Positions 25,731-36,124 are shown, counted from the first letter of the stretch. The stretch: 64,000 nt of DNA from an uncultured Alphaproteobacteria bacterium (GCA_944390315.1 CALXPO010000027.1:1-64000); one strand, 5' to 3'. A program made the numbers and translations. Notes: generated from the sequence alone by a model not told the origin.

Positions 25731-26414
25731 ATGCGTATGGGAAATAAATTATTTATCCTTGGATGGGACAACGGTCTTATTCAAGATGTGGTGAGAACAA
25801 AAATTCACACCTCTTATATTGAAATGCTTCGTGCAACCAGCCCTATTCTGGCAGCCAAGTGGACAATCAAAGATACCTACCGAATGCAAGGTATGTCGCC
25901 AACAAAAATATGGTATGACTTTGCTCTGGTTTTGGGCGAAGATAAAGTCGCAAAGGCCAAGGAAGTCTTTTACAAAACTTATGAAAACACTCCCGGACCT
26001 GAACTGGTGGCAAATGCTTATTCTTTCTTGCAAAAACTTCATGACTGCGGATATTACAGCGTTGTTGTCTCTAATAAATCACAGAGACTGCTTGGTCAGG
26101 AAATGGCGGATCTGAAAGTGAGAGATTTGGTTTCTTATTTTGTCGGCTCTTCAGATGAATATTCTCAGCAAAGGTATGCCAAACAGACAAAATTCGATGC
26201 CAGGTATGAGCTGCTTTCTCAGGTATTGTCTTTAATGCCAAATATTGAAGACGCTGTTGTGGTTGCTCACAAAGGATATGCCGAGCCGGCTTATGTTTTG
26301 GGTGTTCCTCGCTTTGAAGAAGCATCTTCACAAGTTTTTGACTGGCTTAGCGGCGAGTTGCAGAAACAAGAGGAGTCTTTTTCTTCCGGATGGGACAGGG
26401 AAGATTTTCTCTAA
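25731..26414 (+). CDS. HAD-like protein with degenerate catalytic motifs
   Basis: A 227-residue protein with the helical-cap HAD architecture. The usual DxD nucleophile motif is replaced by LGWDNGLI near 9-16, so the nucleophile Asp is Gly. Motif II survives as VVVSNKSQ near 108, but the metal-binding GDxxxD is AHKGYAEPAY near 184. It is probably a catalytically dead or repurposed member. The reading frame is intact and has a strong promoter, so it is unlikely to be a decaying pseudogene. Start at 25731 or the Met at 25737. Confidence 0.65.
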   Translation: MRMGNKLFILGWDNGLIQDVVRTKIHTSYIEMLRATSPILAAKWTIKDTYRMQGMSPTKIWYDFALVLGEDKVAKAKEVFYKTYENTPGPELVANAYSFLQKLHDCGYYSVVVSNKSQRLLGQEMADLKVRDLVSYFVGSSDEYSQQRYAKQTKFDARYELLSQVLSLMPNIEDAVVVAHKGYAEPAYVLGVPRFEEASSQVFDWLSGELQKQEESFSSGWDREDFL

Positions 26415-26438
26415 TTGAAAATAGATGTCATTTTTCAG

Positions 26439-26462
26439 CCCGGCAATAATGCCGGGTTTTTT
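26439..26462 (+). terminator. Intrinsic terminator of the HAD-like gene
   Basis: GC-rich CCCGGC/GCCGGG stem with AATAAT loop and T-run. Confidence 0.9.
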
Positions 26463-26748
26463 GTATATAAATATACAGATATTCCGATACCATAGATTTT
26501 TTATGAATTACCGTATGTGCAACTTGAAATTTATTTGGAATGAAATTGCGATAACTTTGCTCTGCGCCGAAAAAACTATAAATTGATAAAAGATAAGCAA
26601 TCTCTCGTTTATCGAAAATACCATGTTTCGTACTAAATAAATTCGGCAAGTGTTTATATCTTAATGCGTCGTCGGATAAATTAAATTTTAGATCAGAAAA
26701 TTTTTATGATAGCTTAACTTCTTTTGTTTTTGGATTTAAAATAATAAT
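26463..26748. other. AT-rich intergenic stretch with no gene recognised
   Basis: About 285 bases between two terminators. The only frame of size, minus strand 26649-26428, runs through the terminator hairpin, has no ribosome site and resembles nothing, so I do not call it. Confidence 0.5.
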
Positions 26749-26774
26749 AGCTCCGGAGCTAATTTTCCGGAGCT
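26749..26774 (-). terminator. Probable intrinsic terminator of the 128-residue unknown gene
   Basis: AGCTCCGG/CCGGAGCT stem with a 10-base loop, 25 bases after the stop on the minus strand; the T-run is interrupted by A. Confidence 0.6.
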
Positions 26775-26798
26775 TTACGATTTTATAAGGAGAACTTT

Positions 26799-27185
26799 TT
26801 AGTAGGTAAGAGCACTCTTCTTTTGTGCTAACATTTCCGTAACTTTATTGTTTGCGATTTGCTTTTCGGCGTTTTCAACCATTTTTTGAGCAATATCAGC
26901 GTCAATGTTTGATAATTCGGCTTCAGAAAGGCGGTTTCCGCTCATTAATTCTTTATTTGCATTTTTCATAATCTGAGAGCCGTTTTTTGAAAATTCTGCT
27001 TTTCCGCTATGGCAGGGCAAACCTTGTGTTTGTGCCTTGGCCGCATAAAAAGATAATTCCGGATTGACTCGTGTCGTACCAGCTGCAGAGATATATTTTG
27101 CACCGCCGTTTTTGAGAAAGTCATGAGCGATTCCACTATTTTTAAAAACATTATTTGCAGTGTTACGATCCATTAATTTTTCCAT
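26799..27185 (-). CDS. Small soluble protein of unknown function
   Basis: A 128-residue protein with no signal or membrane span. The N-terminal part (RNTANNVFKNSGIAHDFLKNGG) and a central SFYAAKAQTQGLPCHSGKAEF look globular, and the last 55 residues are helical and charged (MVENAEKQIANNKVTEML). Not recognised. AAGGAG lies nine bases upstream of the ATG at 27185, and a terminator-like hairpin follows, so it is a single-gene transcript and likely expressed. Confidence 0.65.
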   Translation of the reverse strand: MEKLMDRNTANNVFKNSGIAHDFLKNGGAKYISAAGTTRVNPELSFYAAKAQTQGLPCHSGKAEFSKNGSQIMKNANKELMSGNRLSEAELSNIDADIAQKMVENAEKQIANNKVTEMLAQKKSALTY

Positions 27186-27364
27186 TTTGGTATTCTCCTT
27201 ATATAATAATGTGTTTCCTTTTCTTTTTGTCTATTATCTCAATAATTAATTATTTTGTCAATAAAAAAATGATGACAAAATAAAAACAGGTTGGATTTTA
27301 TTGAATTATTACAATATAATGCCAACCATAGAAATTTATACAAAATAAATAAGAGTTTGACAAG

Positions 27365-28948
27365 ATGTCTTTATTTAAATCTATCGCAACTTTCGGAGGT
27401 TGGACGCTGATTAGCCGAATTACAGGCTTTTTCAGAGATATGGTTTTGGCAAATTATTTGGGAGCGGGTGTGGTTTCCGATGCCTTTTTTGTCGCTTTTA
27501 AACTGCCGAATTTATTTAGAAGTCTGTTTGCCGAAGGGGCTTTCACCAGTGCTTTTGTACCGATTTTTTCTCAGAAATTGGTTGGAGAAAGCAAAGCCTC
27601 GGCCATAAAATTTGCAATTGCCGCCATCTCGGTTTTGGTCTTTGTTTTGGGCTTTTTTGTTTTGTTGATGGAACTGTTGATGCCTTATATCGTCGTCGTT
27701 TTGGCTCCCGGTTTTGTCAATGATGCCGGCAAAATCGAATTGGCCTCTTTTTTGTCCAGAATCGTTTTCCCGTTTTTGCTTTTGGTCTCAGTTGTTTCTT
27801 TTCAGTCGGGAATCTTGAACTCTTTCGGTAAATTTGCCGTGCCTGCCGCTGCTCCGGTTATTCTTAACTTGATGATGATTGCCGCGGTATGGTTGTTTAT
27901 GCCCTTTATCAATTCACCCGTCTATCGAATTGCTCTCGGCGTGACCGTTGCCGGTGTGCTCGAAGTCTGGTGGCTTGATTATTTTTTGAAAAAAGAAGGC
28001 GTAAAAATAAGTTTGCAATATAATATCTTTGCTCTTCTAAAGAGCGATGATATTAAAATTTTGTTCAAACGTATCGCTCCGGGTGTTCTCGGTGCCGGCG
28101 TTTATCAAATTAATATGATGGTGGATACAATAATCGTATCTATGGTCGGAACCGGAGCAATCTCTTGGTTGTATTATGCCAATCGTTTGCAGCAACTGCC
28201 GCTCGGTGTGGTCGGTGCGGCCATCGGTGTTGCTCTTTTACCGATTTTATCCCGCCAGCTTAAAGCAAACGAAATTGATGAAGCCAACAAAACTCAAGAC
28301 AAAGCGATTGAATATGGTGCTTTACTCTCCATTCCTGCCGCCGTCGCCATTATTGTTTTGGCCGATCCGATTATTAATATTTTGTTCCAAAGGGGAAAAT
28401 TCGGCGCGTTTGAAACCGATATGACGGCTCAGGCCGTTATTGCCTATGCCGTAAGTCTACCGGTTTATGTTCTGGTCAAAGCTATGACGCCTAATTTCTT
28501 TGCCCGTGGAGATACGCGTACGCCGGTAAAATACAGTATCGTGGTGCTTATTGCCAATCTGCTGTTTTCTCTGGCTTTGATGAAACCTTTCGGACATGTC
28601 GGAATCGCTTTGGCGACTTCGCTTGCCGCTTTCGTTTCTTTTTATCAGTATGTGCGGGGGCTTAAAAAACGCGGTTACTGGACATTTTCATCCAAATTGA
28701 TTTTTTATATCGCCAAAGTTTTGGTCTGTTCTGTTGTTATGGGGGCTTTTTTGTGGGGAGGATGCTTGTGGGCCGATGCTTGTTTCGGCGGATGGATTAA
28801 TTGGCGTTTATGGCTGAAACTCATTTATTTCGGAAGTTTGTGCTTTTTTGCTGTTGTAACTTTTTGCATAATGACTAAAATAACAGGTGTGGTCGATGTA
28901 TGGGCTCTGATAAAGGGATTAATAAAACGAAAGGAAAAACATGCTTAA
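27365..28948 (+). CDS. murJ: Lipid II flippase MurJ
   Basis: A 527-residue protein with about 14 membrane spans. It opens with the MurJ/MviN pattern (TLISRITGFFRDMVLANYLG, near 14-33) including the central-cavity Arg residues, followed by AFFVAFKLPNLFRSLFAEGAFTSAFVP-type sequence near 41-67. The PNFFARGDTRTPVK motif near 376 is also diagnostic. MurJ flips lipid II to the periplasm for wall synthesis. It starts a run of coupled genes: DUF2333 begins eight bases inside its end. Confidence 0.97.
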   Translation: MSLFKSIATFGGWTLISRITGFFRDMVLANYLGAGVVSDAFFVAFKLPNLFRSLFAEGAFTSAFVPIFSQKLVGESKASAIKFAIAAISVLVFVLGFFVLLMELLMPYIVVVLAPGFVNDAGKIELASFLSRIVFPFLLLVSVVSFQSGILNSFGKFAVPAAAPVILNLMMIAAVWLFMPFINSPVYRIALGVTVAGVLEVWWLDYFLKKEGVKISLQYNIFALLKSDDIKILFKRIAPGVLGAGVYQINMMVDTIIVSMVGTGAISWLYYANRLQQLPLGVVGAAIGVALLPILSRQLKANEIDEANKTQDKAIEYGALLSIPAAVAIIVLADPIINILFQRGKFGAFETDMTAQAVIAYAVSLPVYVLVKAMTPNFFARGDTRTPVKYSIVVLIANLLFSLALMKPFGHVGIALATSLAAFVSFYQYVRGLKKRGYWTFSSKLIFYIAKVLVCSVVMGAFLWGGCLWADACFGGWINWRLWLKLIYFGSLCFFAVVTFCIMTKITGVVDVWALIKGLIKRKEKHA

Positions 28949-29939
28949 AACTACGCTGAAAAATTTGTGGCAGTATTTTAAGAAAAGTGTGCAGATGCTT
29001 TGGAAAGGTGTTTCGCATGCGGCTGTTTCTTGGCCGAAAGCCTTTGCCGCTGTGGTGGTCTTGCTTGTACTTTCTTATTATCCTTTGGGCGGGTATTTAA
29101 GTGAAAATATTGATAAAACACCTGATTATAATTTGACCAGAGAATCCGAGCAGCAGTCGTTGACGGTTGAAACAATGGCTTTTTTAATCAATCGTGAAGT
29201 TAACGAAAATTTGTGGACGGCTAATCTGCCGATGTTCTTCCCTTCTTATTTCTTGGATAATATGCCGAACTACCAAAAGGGAATCGTCAGTTCGCTTGCC
29301 GTTGTTGCTTCGGTTATTGCCAGACAAACGCAATGCACAGATGAGGCTAAAGAAAAAATTGCAATTGTCGATGCCGCCAAATTACTCAAATATCCGGGGG
29401 ATATTTGGCTTTTTGCTCCCGATAATAAATTAAAAATTGCTCCTTCGTCGGCAACGCAGTATCGCAAGGCGCGAAAAATGCTTAAGGACTATAATCGCCT
29501 GCTGCCCGAAAGCGAATGTTTGTGGAATCGTGATGCTATTGATTTGAAAGAGTTGGTCGCTGCCGTAAGAAAAGATTTGTCAAGAACGGTGGAACAGTTG
29601 GAAAATCAGGTGAGTGAGCATAGTTCCGATTTAAACGATGCCCAAGCCGATGATTTGTTTTATTTTTGTCAGGGCAAAATGTATGCCTATATGCAGTTGC
29701 TCAAATCTGCGGGAACAGACTTTAAACAGGTCTTGATTGACAGTCATCAGTATGAAAACTGGACCAGAATTATCAGTGCGCTCGAAAACGGCGTGGCCGT
29801 ATCTCCGGTGGTTGTGCGCAATGCCGAACTGGATGATGCTTTTGCTTCTAATCATTTGATTGTTTTAGGATATTATATGATGCGAGCAGTTAACCTGCTT
29901 GGGGAAATTGAAGACTTAAATAAAGGAGTATCTTTGTAA
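28941..29939 (+). CDS. DUF2333 inner-membrane protein
   Basis: A 332-residue protein with one membrane span near 32-48 after a short cytoplasmic basic N-terminus; the rest is a helical periplasmic domain. The stretch MAFLINREVNENLWTANLP near 79 and FFPSYFLDNMPNYQKG near 99 match the DUF2333 family, found across proteobacteria and of unknown function. Overlaps murJ by eight bases and the Nfu gene by one (TAATG). Confidence 0.8.
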   Translation: MLKTTLKNLWQYFKKSVQMLWKGVSHAAVSWPKAFAAVVVLLVLSYYPLGGYLSENIDKTPDYNLTRESEQQSLTVETMAFLINREVNENLWTANLPMFFPSYFLDNMPNYQKGIVSSLAVVASVIARQTQCTDEAKEKIAIVDAAKLLKYPGDIWLFAPDNKLKIAPSSATQYRKARKMLKDYNRLLPESECLWNRDAIDLKELVAAVRKDLSRTVEQLENQVSEHSSDLNDAQADDLFYFCQGKMYAYMQLLKSAGTDFKQVLIDSHQYENWTRIISALENGVAVSPVVVRNAELDDAFASNHLIVLGYYMMRAVNLLGEIEDLNKGVSL

Positions 29940-30472
29940 TGCGGATAGAAACGCAATTGGCTGCAGATAATAATATCATGCACTTTTTTCCGGAATCGGG
30001 TTTTCCGATAAAAGGAAGTATGGAATTTTCGGATGCAAAATCTTTGCGTCGTTCGCCTTTGGCCGAAAATATTTTTGATTTGGGCGGAATTACGGCTCTT
30101 GTCATTACACCGGATTGCTTATCGGTTACGAAAGATGCTCAAGAAAATTGGGAAGATTTAAAGCCGCAGATTTTGGCAGAAATTATGGATTTTTTGGTTA
30201 AAGGCGAACCTTTGGTTCATGATTCTTCCGTTTCAGAAGATGATGTTGTTCGCAATATCGTTGGTTTGCTTAATGCCAGAATTCGTCCGGCCATTCAAAA
30301 AGACGGCGGAGATATTGCTTTTCGCAAATTTGAAAACGGAATCGTCTATGTCGAATTGCAAGGAAAATGCGTCGGCTGCCCTTATTCGCAAAGAACACTC
30401 AAAGACGGTGTCGAACGTTTGCTTAAAACTTATATTAAAGAAGTTATCGCTGTTGAAAAATATGAGAACTAG
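29939..30472 (+). CDS. Nfu-type iron-sulfur scaffold protein
   Basis: A 177-residue protein with the two-domain Nfu layout: an N-terminal Nfu_N domain (LAAD..IMHFFPESGFPIKGSMEF near 6-30, SPLAENIFDLGGI near 40) and a C-terminal NifU domain with IRPAIQKDGGDIAFRKFENG near 116 and the cluster-binding CVGCP near 144. It carries Fe-S clusters to target enzymes. The neighbouring genes (murJ, bax-like) are wall-related, so its place here probably reflects packing rather than function. Confidence 0.93.
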   Translation: MRIETQLAADNNIMHFFPESGFPIKGSMEFSDAKSLRRSPLAENIFDLGGITALVITPDCLSVTKDAQENWEDLKPQILAEIMDFLVKGEPLVHDSSVSEDDVVRNIVGLLNARIRPAIQKDGGDIAFRKFENGIVYVELQGKCVGCPYSQRTLKDGVERLLKTYIKEVIAVEKYEN

Positions 30473-31405
30473 ATGAAAAATTTTGGGTTGATATTATCTA
30501 TATTGATAACAATCTTGGCAACACCTGTTTTAAGTGATGAAAAATCGCCGAGACTGGTTATGGAATTGACTTCGGAAGGACTGGTCGTGGATAATATCAA
30601 TACCGCCGTTTTGCAAAAAATGTTTGCCGACTATGGTTATAACGACTATGTCTATATGAAAGACTGGAAATATCCCCCTGTTTTTTTGCAAAAATTCCCG
30701 AGTGACTTTAATCAACTCAAAGATAAAAATTTAAGAAATCGTCTTTTTATTCAAATTTTGGCACCTTTGGCCATGCTGGTGAATGAACGGATTGCTCTGG
30801 AAAGATATCAATTGTTGTTGCTTGAAGAACGCTATCAAAAAAATAAAACCTTTACTGACGAGGATAAAAAACAACTTGAGATCTGGGCTAAAAAATATGA
30901 TGTTTTTACCAGAATGAAAGGAGAAGAATACTATAAAATTCTCTTATCAGAATTGCTTGATAAAATTGACGGCGTACCCCCTTCTATTCTGATTGCCGCC
31001 GCTGCTGCCGAAAGCAATTGGGGAACCGCAAGAGAAGTTGAATTGGGTAATTCTCTTTATAAATGGAAGGTTTGGTATACCGATGAAGGTATTAAACCTT
31101 TGGAAGAAGATGATGATAGTTATCGAATTAAAGTTTATCCTTCGTTGCTTGCGGCAATGGAAGAATATGCCTTAAAATTTAATTCTGATGTCAATTTTAA
31201 AAATTTCAGAGTGTTGCGCAATCATCGACGCAATCACAGTAAAACACTTAGAGGAACAACCATGGTCTACAATATGGTTGTCGGTTCTCCGCTTGAAAAT
31301 TATGCCGGATTGTTGAGTTATATCATAACTTTTTATAGCTTGGGAAATTTGGATGAAGCTGAACTTGGTCGTGTAGATATGTTATTTGATAAGAAAGAAA
31401 ATTAG
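30473..31405 (+). CDS. Secreted glucosaminidase-domain protein (Bax-like)
   Basis: A 310-residue protein with signal peptide (about 1-21, ending VLS). The C-terminal half is a glucosaminidase/FlgJ-like domain: PPSILIAAAAAESNWGTARE near 167-186 contains the catalytic Glu, followed by GNSLYKWKVW and a helical region with LRNHRRNHS near 245. This matches E. coli Bax and related proteins that are presumed muramidase/glucosaminidases cutting peptidoglycan. Adjacent to the nfu gene without gap. Fits the murJ operon wall theme. Confidence 0.85.
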   Translation: MKNFGLILSILITILATPVLSDEKSPRLVMELTSEGLVVDNINTAVLQKMFADYGYNDYVYMKDWKYPPVFLQKFPSDFNQLKDKNLRNRLFIQILAPLAMLVNERIALERYQLLLLEERYQKNKTFTDEDKKQLEIWAKKYDVFTRMKGEEYYKILLSELLDKIDGVPPSILIAAAAAESNWGTAREVELGNSLYKWKVWYTDEGIKPLEEDDDSYRIKVYPSLLAAMEEYALKFNSDVNFKNFRVLRNHRRNHSKTLRGTTMVYNMVVGSPLENYAGLLSYIITFYSLGNLDEAELGRVDMLFDKKEN

Positions 31406-32110
31406 ATGTTAAAAGTTACGCCTATTTTATGCCGTGCCGGACAAATGGATAATTATGCTTATCTGTTGCAAGATATGCAAACGGGTATTTCTGCTGTTTT
31501 GGACCCCTCGGAAGTTGCTCCGGTTGTCGCGGAATGTGAAAAACAACAAATCAAACCACAATTTATCTTTAATACGCATCATCATTTTGATCATGTGGAA
31601 GGGAATTTGGCTCTTAAGCAGAAATACGGGGCAAAGGTTGTTGTCGGCGCCGCCGATTTTTACAGAATAAACGGGGCGGATATAGCCGTGGAAGACGGCG
31701 ATATTTTCAAACTCGGCAATTCGGAAGCCCAAATTATTCGTGCCGACGGTCATACCATCGGTCATATTTTATGGTATTTTGCAAAAGACAAATTACTTTT
31801 TACCGGTGATGTGTTGTTTAATTTGTCAATCGGCGGTTTGTTTGAGGGAACTCCCGAACAAATGTGGACGAGTTTATGTAAGATTAAAAAATTGCCCGAT
31901 GATGTTTTGTTCTACCCCGGTCACGAATATACTTTATATGGTTTGGGACATCTTTACGGTCCTGCTGCCGAAGTTTATGCGGCAAAGGCTCATGAGCGTC
32001 TTCAAAAAGGTTTGCCGGTAGCACCGATAACTCTCGGAGAAGAAAAAGTTGTTAATCCTTATTTGGCGTGTCGTGATTTAAATGAGTTTTATCAGTTGAT
32101 GGGGTCTTAA
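31406..32110 (+). CDS. Metallo-beta-lactamase-fold hydrolase, hydroxyacylglutathione hydrolase (glyoxalase II)-like
   Basis: A 234-residue MBL-fold enzyme with the glyoxalase II pattern: NTHHHFDHVEGN near 52-63 (THxHxDH), GHTIGHILWY near 114, TGDVLFNLSIGGLFEG near 134 and YPGHEYTLYGL near 168. The C-terminal residues NPYLACRD correspond to the helical domain that ends in NPFLR in GloB. It probably hydrolyses S-D-lactoylglutathione, completing methylglyoxal detoxification, though a glyoxalase I was not seen in the window. Starts right after the Bax-like stop. Confidence 0.88.
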   Translation: MLKVTPILCRAGQMDNYAYLLQDMQTGISAVLDPSEVAPVVAECEKQQIKPQFIFNTHHHFDHVEGNLALKQKYGAKVVVGAADFYRINGADIAVEDGDIFKLGNSEAQIIRADGHTIGHILWYFAKDKLLFTGDVLFNLSIGGLFEGTPEQMWTSLCKIKKLPDDVLFYPGHEYTLYGLGHLYGPAAEVYAAKAHERLQKGLPVAPITLGEEKVVNPYLACRDLNEFYQLMGS

Positions 32111-32176
32111 TCTTTTTTTAGCTTTTAGCCTTTACACTTTGGCTTTAGATAACGTTTTGATTGGCGGTAAAATTTT

Positions 32177-32851
32177 ATGATTTATGTGTTTTGCGGATTT
32201 CTTATCGGCTTTCTTATTCCCTATATGTCGCGGCGTTTGGCAAAAAGTATGCCGTCGGCTCCGACTTATGCTTTGTATAATTTGATAAAACCTGTAAAAA
32301 CTTCGGTTAAAGCAAAATTGAGCCAAAAATTCAGACGCTTAAAACAAAAATATTTACTCCGTTCGTTTTTGTTTGGATTGGTTTCGGCCGGATTGAGCGG
32401 AGCCGTGTTTTTCAAATTTGGGCATCAGGGAATATGGTGGTATTTGGCTTTTGTTTGGAGCTTGTTATTATTGGCGGAAGTCGATTTTAAAACTTTTATT
32501 TTGCCCGATATCGTAACCATTCCGCTTTTGTTGGCGGGTTTTGCTTTTGCCGCTTTTTCAACATGCGGAATTTCACCACAGGAAAGTGCTTTGGCTGCTT
32601 TGGTTGGATATTTGCTTCCATTGGTTGCGTCGTTGTTGATGATGTGGCGCAGTACGGAGGCTTTTGGTTTTGGAGATATTAAATTGTTGGCTACTCTCGG
32701 AGCGTGGATGGGGGCCGAAAATGTTATCTACGTTATCTTGGTATCTTGTGTCGTGTTTGCGGTTGAGTCAATTATTCGTCGGCAAAGAGCCGGAGCCTTT
32801 GGACCGGCCTTGGCTATTGCGGCGGTAATTATTTTGTTGTTTAAATACTAA
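32177..32851 (+). CDS. Prepilin peptidase-like A24 aspartic protease (short form)
   Basis: A 224-residue membrane protein with seven or so spans. Both catalytic Asp motifs of the A24 family are present: LAEVDFKTFILPD near 98-110 and FGFGDIKLLATLGAWMG near 163-179. Classical PilD has a cytoplasmic methyltransferase domain with four Cys; here the N-terminal 60 residues keep the hydrophobic start and a basic stretch but no Cys, so this looks like a peptidase-only version. It would cut type IV pilin or Tad-type leader peptides; no pilin gene is in the window. Confidence 0.85.
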   Translation: MIYVFCGFLIGFLIPYMSRRLAKSMPSAPTYALYNLIKPVKTSVKAKLSQKFRRLKQKYLLRSFLFGLVSAGLSGAVFFKFGHQGIWWYLAFVWSLLLLAEVDFKTFILPDIVTIPLLLAGFAFAAFSTCGISPQESALAALVGYLLPLVASLLMMWRSTEAFGFGDIKLLATLGAWMGAENVIYVILVSCVVFAVESIIRRQRAGAFGPALAIAAVIILLFKY

Positions 32852-32869
32852 TCTATCGGGAGAGAGACT

Positions 32870-33583
32870 ATGGTAAAAAATATTGCAGATGAGCGCGATA
32901 AAGCCAGAAGGGTGGTTGAAGACAGAAACTTTGATTATCTTATTATGTTCTTAATCTGTATGGACTCTGTCGTACTGGGATTGTTAACGGTTGGTTTCAG
33001 AGATGTTAATTTTAACACGGTGTTGTTTCTTTTAGACCGATTGTGCATGGCCATTTTTATTGTTGAAATGCTGATAAAAATGTATGCTTACGGTCCAAAG
33101 TTTTTTAAGTCGGGTTGGAATATTTTTGATTTGACGGTTATTACCGTATCTTCACTGCCGGTGGCCAGTTATTTGATTGTCTTAAGAACATTTCGCCTTT
33201 TCCGCTTGCTGCGTTATGTCAATACCTTTAAGCCGATGAAAAACATTATCAATATCTTGTTGATGATATTGCCGAATTTTGCGGCTATGGCGGTGGTTTT
33301 GGCGGTATTTATGTATGTTTTCGGAATTTTATCGGTTAGTTTGTTCGGAGATGTCTTTGTCGAATTTTCGGATTTGCCCTCAGCGCTGTTGGCTTTGGTG
33401 CAAACATTGAGTCTGGATGGTTGGATAAGCGGAATTGCTCGTCCGGTTATGGCCGTATTCCCATATGCTTGGATATTTTTCTTATCCTTTGTTATGGTTT
33501 CGTTCCTGACGTTTGTCAGTTTCCTGCTTAGCGTCATTTCCGTTATGGTCCATAAAGAATTCAAAATAACGTCAAATCTTTAA
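32870..33583 (+). CDS. Voltage-gated-type ion channel subunit (Ion_trans family)
   Basis: A 237-residue six-span ion channel of the bacterial Nav/Cav type. S4 is visible as LRTFRLFRLLRYVNTFK near 105-121, with Arg every third position. The pore helix and filter read ALVQTLSLDGWISGI near 175-189 between S5 and S6, compared with TLESW in NaChBac; the Asp in place of Glu is unusual. The S6 segment and a short cytoplasmic tail complete it. Homotetramer likely. Ribosome site GAGAGAG precedes the ATG. Confidence 0.85.
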   Translation: MVKNIADERDKARRVVEDRNFDYLIMFLICMDSVVLGLLTVGFRDVNFNTVLFLLDRLCMAIFIVEMLIKMYAYGPKFFKSGWNIFDLTVITVSSLPVASYLIVLRTFRLFRLLRYVNTFKPMKNIINILLMILPNFAAMAVVLAVFMYVFGILSVSLFGDVFVEFSDLPSALLALVQTLSLDGWISGIARPVMAVFPYAWIFFLSFVMVSFLTFVSFLLSVISVMVHKEFKITSNL

Positions 33584-33600
33584 TCTAACGAAAGAGCTGA

Positions 33601-33632
33601 AAATACCGAAACTGAAGTTTTCGGTATTTTTT
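33601..33632 (+). terminator. Intrinsic terminator of the ion channel gene
   Basis: ATACCGAAA.../TTTTCGGTAT stem followed by seven T. Confidence 0.9.
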
Positions 33633-33655
33633 TATAAAAAATTTTCGGCTCTTGC

Positions 33656-33684
33656 TTGACATTGAAAAATCTAATTCCTACTTA
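33656..33684 (+). promoter_or_regulatory. Probable groESL promoter
   Basis: TTGACA (33656-33661), 17-bp spacer, weak -10 TACTTA (33679-33684). The preceding C gives CTTGAC, compatible with a heat-shock-type -35, but no CIRCE inverted repeat (TTAGCACTC/GAGTGCTAA) is present. Confidence 0.5.
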
Positions 33685-33721
33685 AAGAATAGAAATTTTG
33701 AATATAAAGGAGTTAAAGGCT

Positions 33722-35673
<1,952 letters not shown>

Positions 35674-35695
35674 TCGGAAATGAGTTCTGAAAGAG

Positions 35696-35731
35696 AGAGG
35701 AAGATTTTTTTGTAAATCTTCCTCTTTTTTT
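35696..35731 (+). terminator. Intrinsic terminator of groESL
   Basis: Perfect 12-bp stem AGAGGAAGATTT/AAATCTTCCTCT, six-base loop and T-run. Confidence 0.93.
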
Positions 35732-35815
35732 AGATAAACAATCAATAATTTTTGTAAAAAATTTATTCTAAAGAAATTTACCAAAGAGAAAAAATGTAAA
35801 AATTTAAAAAAATGC

Positions 35816-35843
35816 TTGCAAATTTTTTTGCTTATGGTATTAA
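35816..35843 (+). promoter_or_regulatory. Probable promoter of tRNA-Gly(GCC)
   Basis: GCTTGCAA-type -35 (TTGCAA 35816-35821) and TATTAA -10 (35838-35843), 16-bp spacer. The same pair, GCTTGCAA and TATTAA, precedes tRNA-Ser. Confidence 0.55.
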
Positions 35844-35861
35844 GTAACTCGTTCCGATGAT

Positions 35862-35936
35862 GCGGGCGTAGCTCAGGGGTAGAGCGCAACCTTGCCAAGG
35901 TTGATGTCGAGGGTTCGAATCCCTTCACCCGCTCCA
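35862..35936 (+). tRNA. tRNA-Gly (anticodon GCC) with a C-A pair in the acceptor stem
   Basis: A 75-nt tRNA with anticodon loop CTTGCCA giving GCC, T-loop TTCGAAT and encoded CCA. The acceptor stem GCGGGCG/CACCCGC pairs except the sixth position, C opposite A. The 3' strand is identical to that of tRNA-Gly(TCC) at 177-250, whose 5' strand has T at that place. Confidence 0.93.
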
Positions 35937-35941
35937 ATTCC

Positions 35942-35977
35942 AAAAAGGTTTCAGATAAGTTCTGAAACCTTTTTTTG
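35942..35977 (+). terminator. Intrinsic terminator of tRNA-Gly(GCC)
   Basis: Nine-bp stem GGTTTCAGA/TCTGAAACC flanked by A- and T-runs, 11 bases after the first stem base from the tRNA end. Confidence 0.92.
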
Positions 35978-35999
35978 TTATAAGATTTTTTGTTCTCAT

Positions 36000-36070
36000 G
36001 CGGGTGAAGGGATTACATCCCTGTCTTGGCGGCTAACCTCTGCCGTCGTCAAAAGACTCGGCAGTCGGTA
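36000..36070 (+). repeat. Structured fragment containing an inverted copy of the tRNA-Gly 3' end
   Basis: GCGGGTGAAGGGATT (36000-36014) is the exact reverse complement of the tRNA-Gly 3' part at 35918-35932. It is followed by a nested hairpin, CTGCCG and CGGCAG around GTC-AAAA-GAC (36040-36064). It lies after the tRNA terminator, and is probably a member or remnant of tRNA-end-derived elements. No coding capacity. Confidence 0.55.
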
Positions 36071-36124
36071 AATTTTTGTTTTCAACTTTTTTTATAAATA
36101 GATTTGTTAAAAGAGTTTTTATCG

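Noticed and set aside
26428-26649. 73-residue minus-strand frame
   Set aside because: Its end overlaps a terminator hairpin and it has no ribosome site or similarity I recognise.
33640-33721. CIRCE operator before groES
   Set aside because: No TTAGCACTC-N9-GAGTGCTAA dyad is present in the leader.
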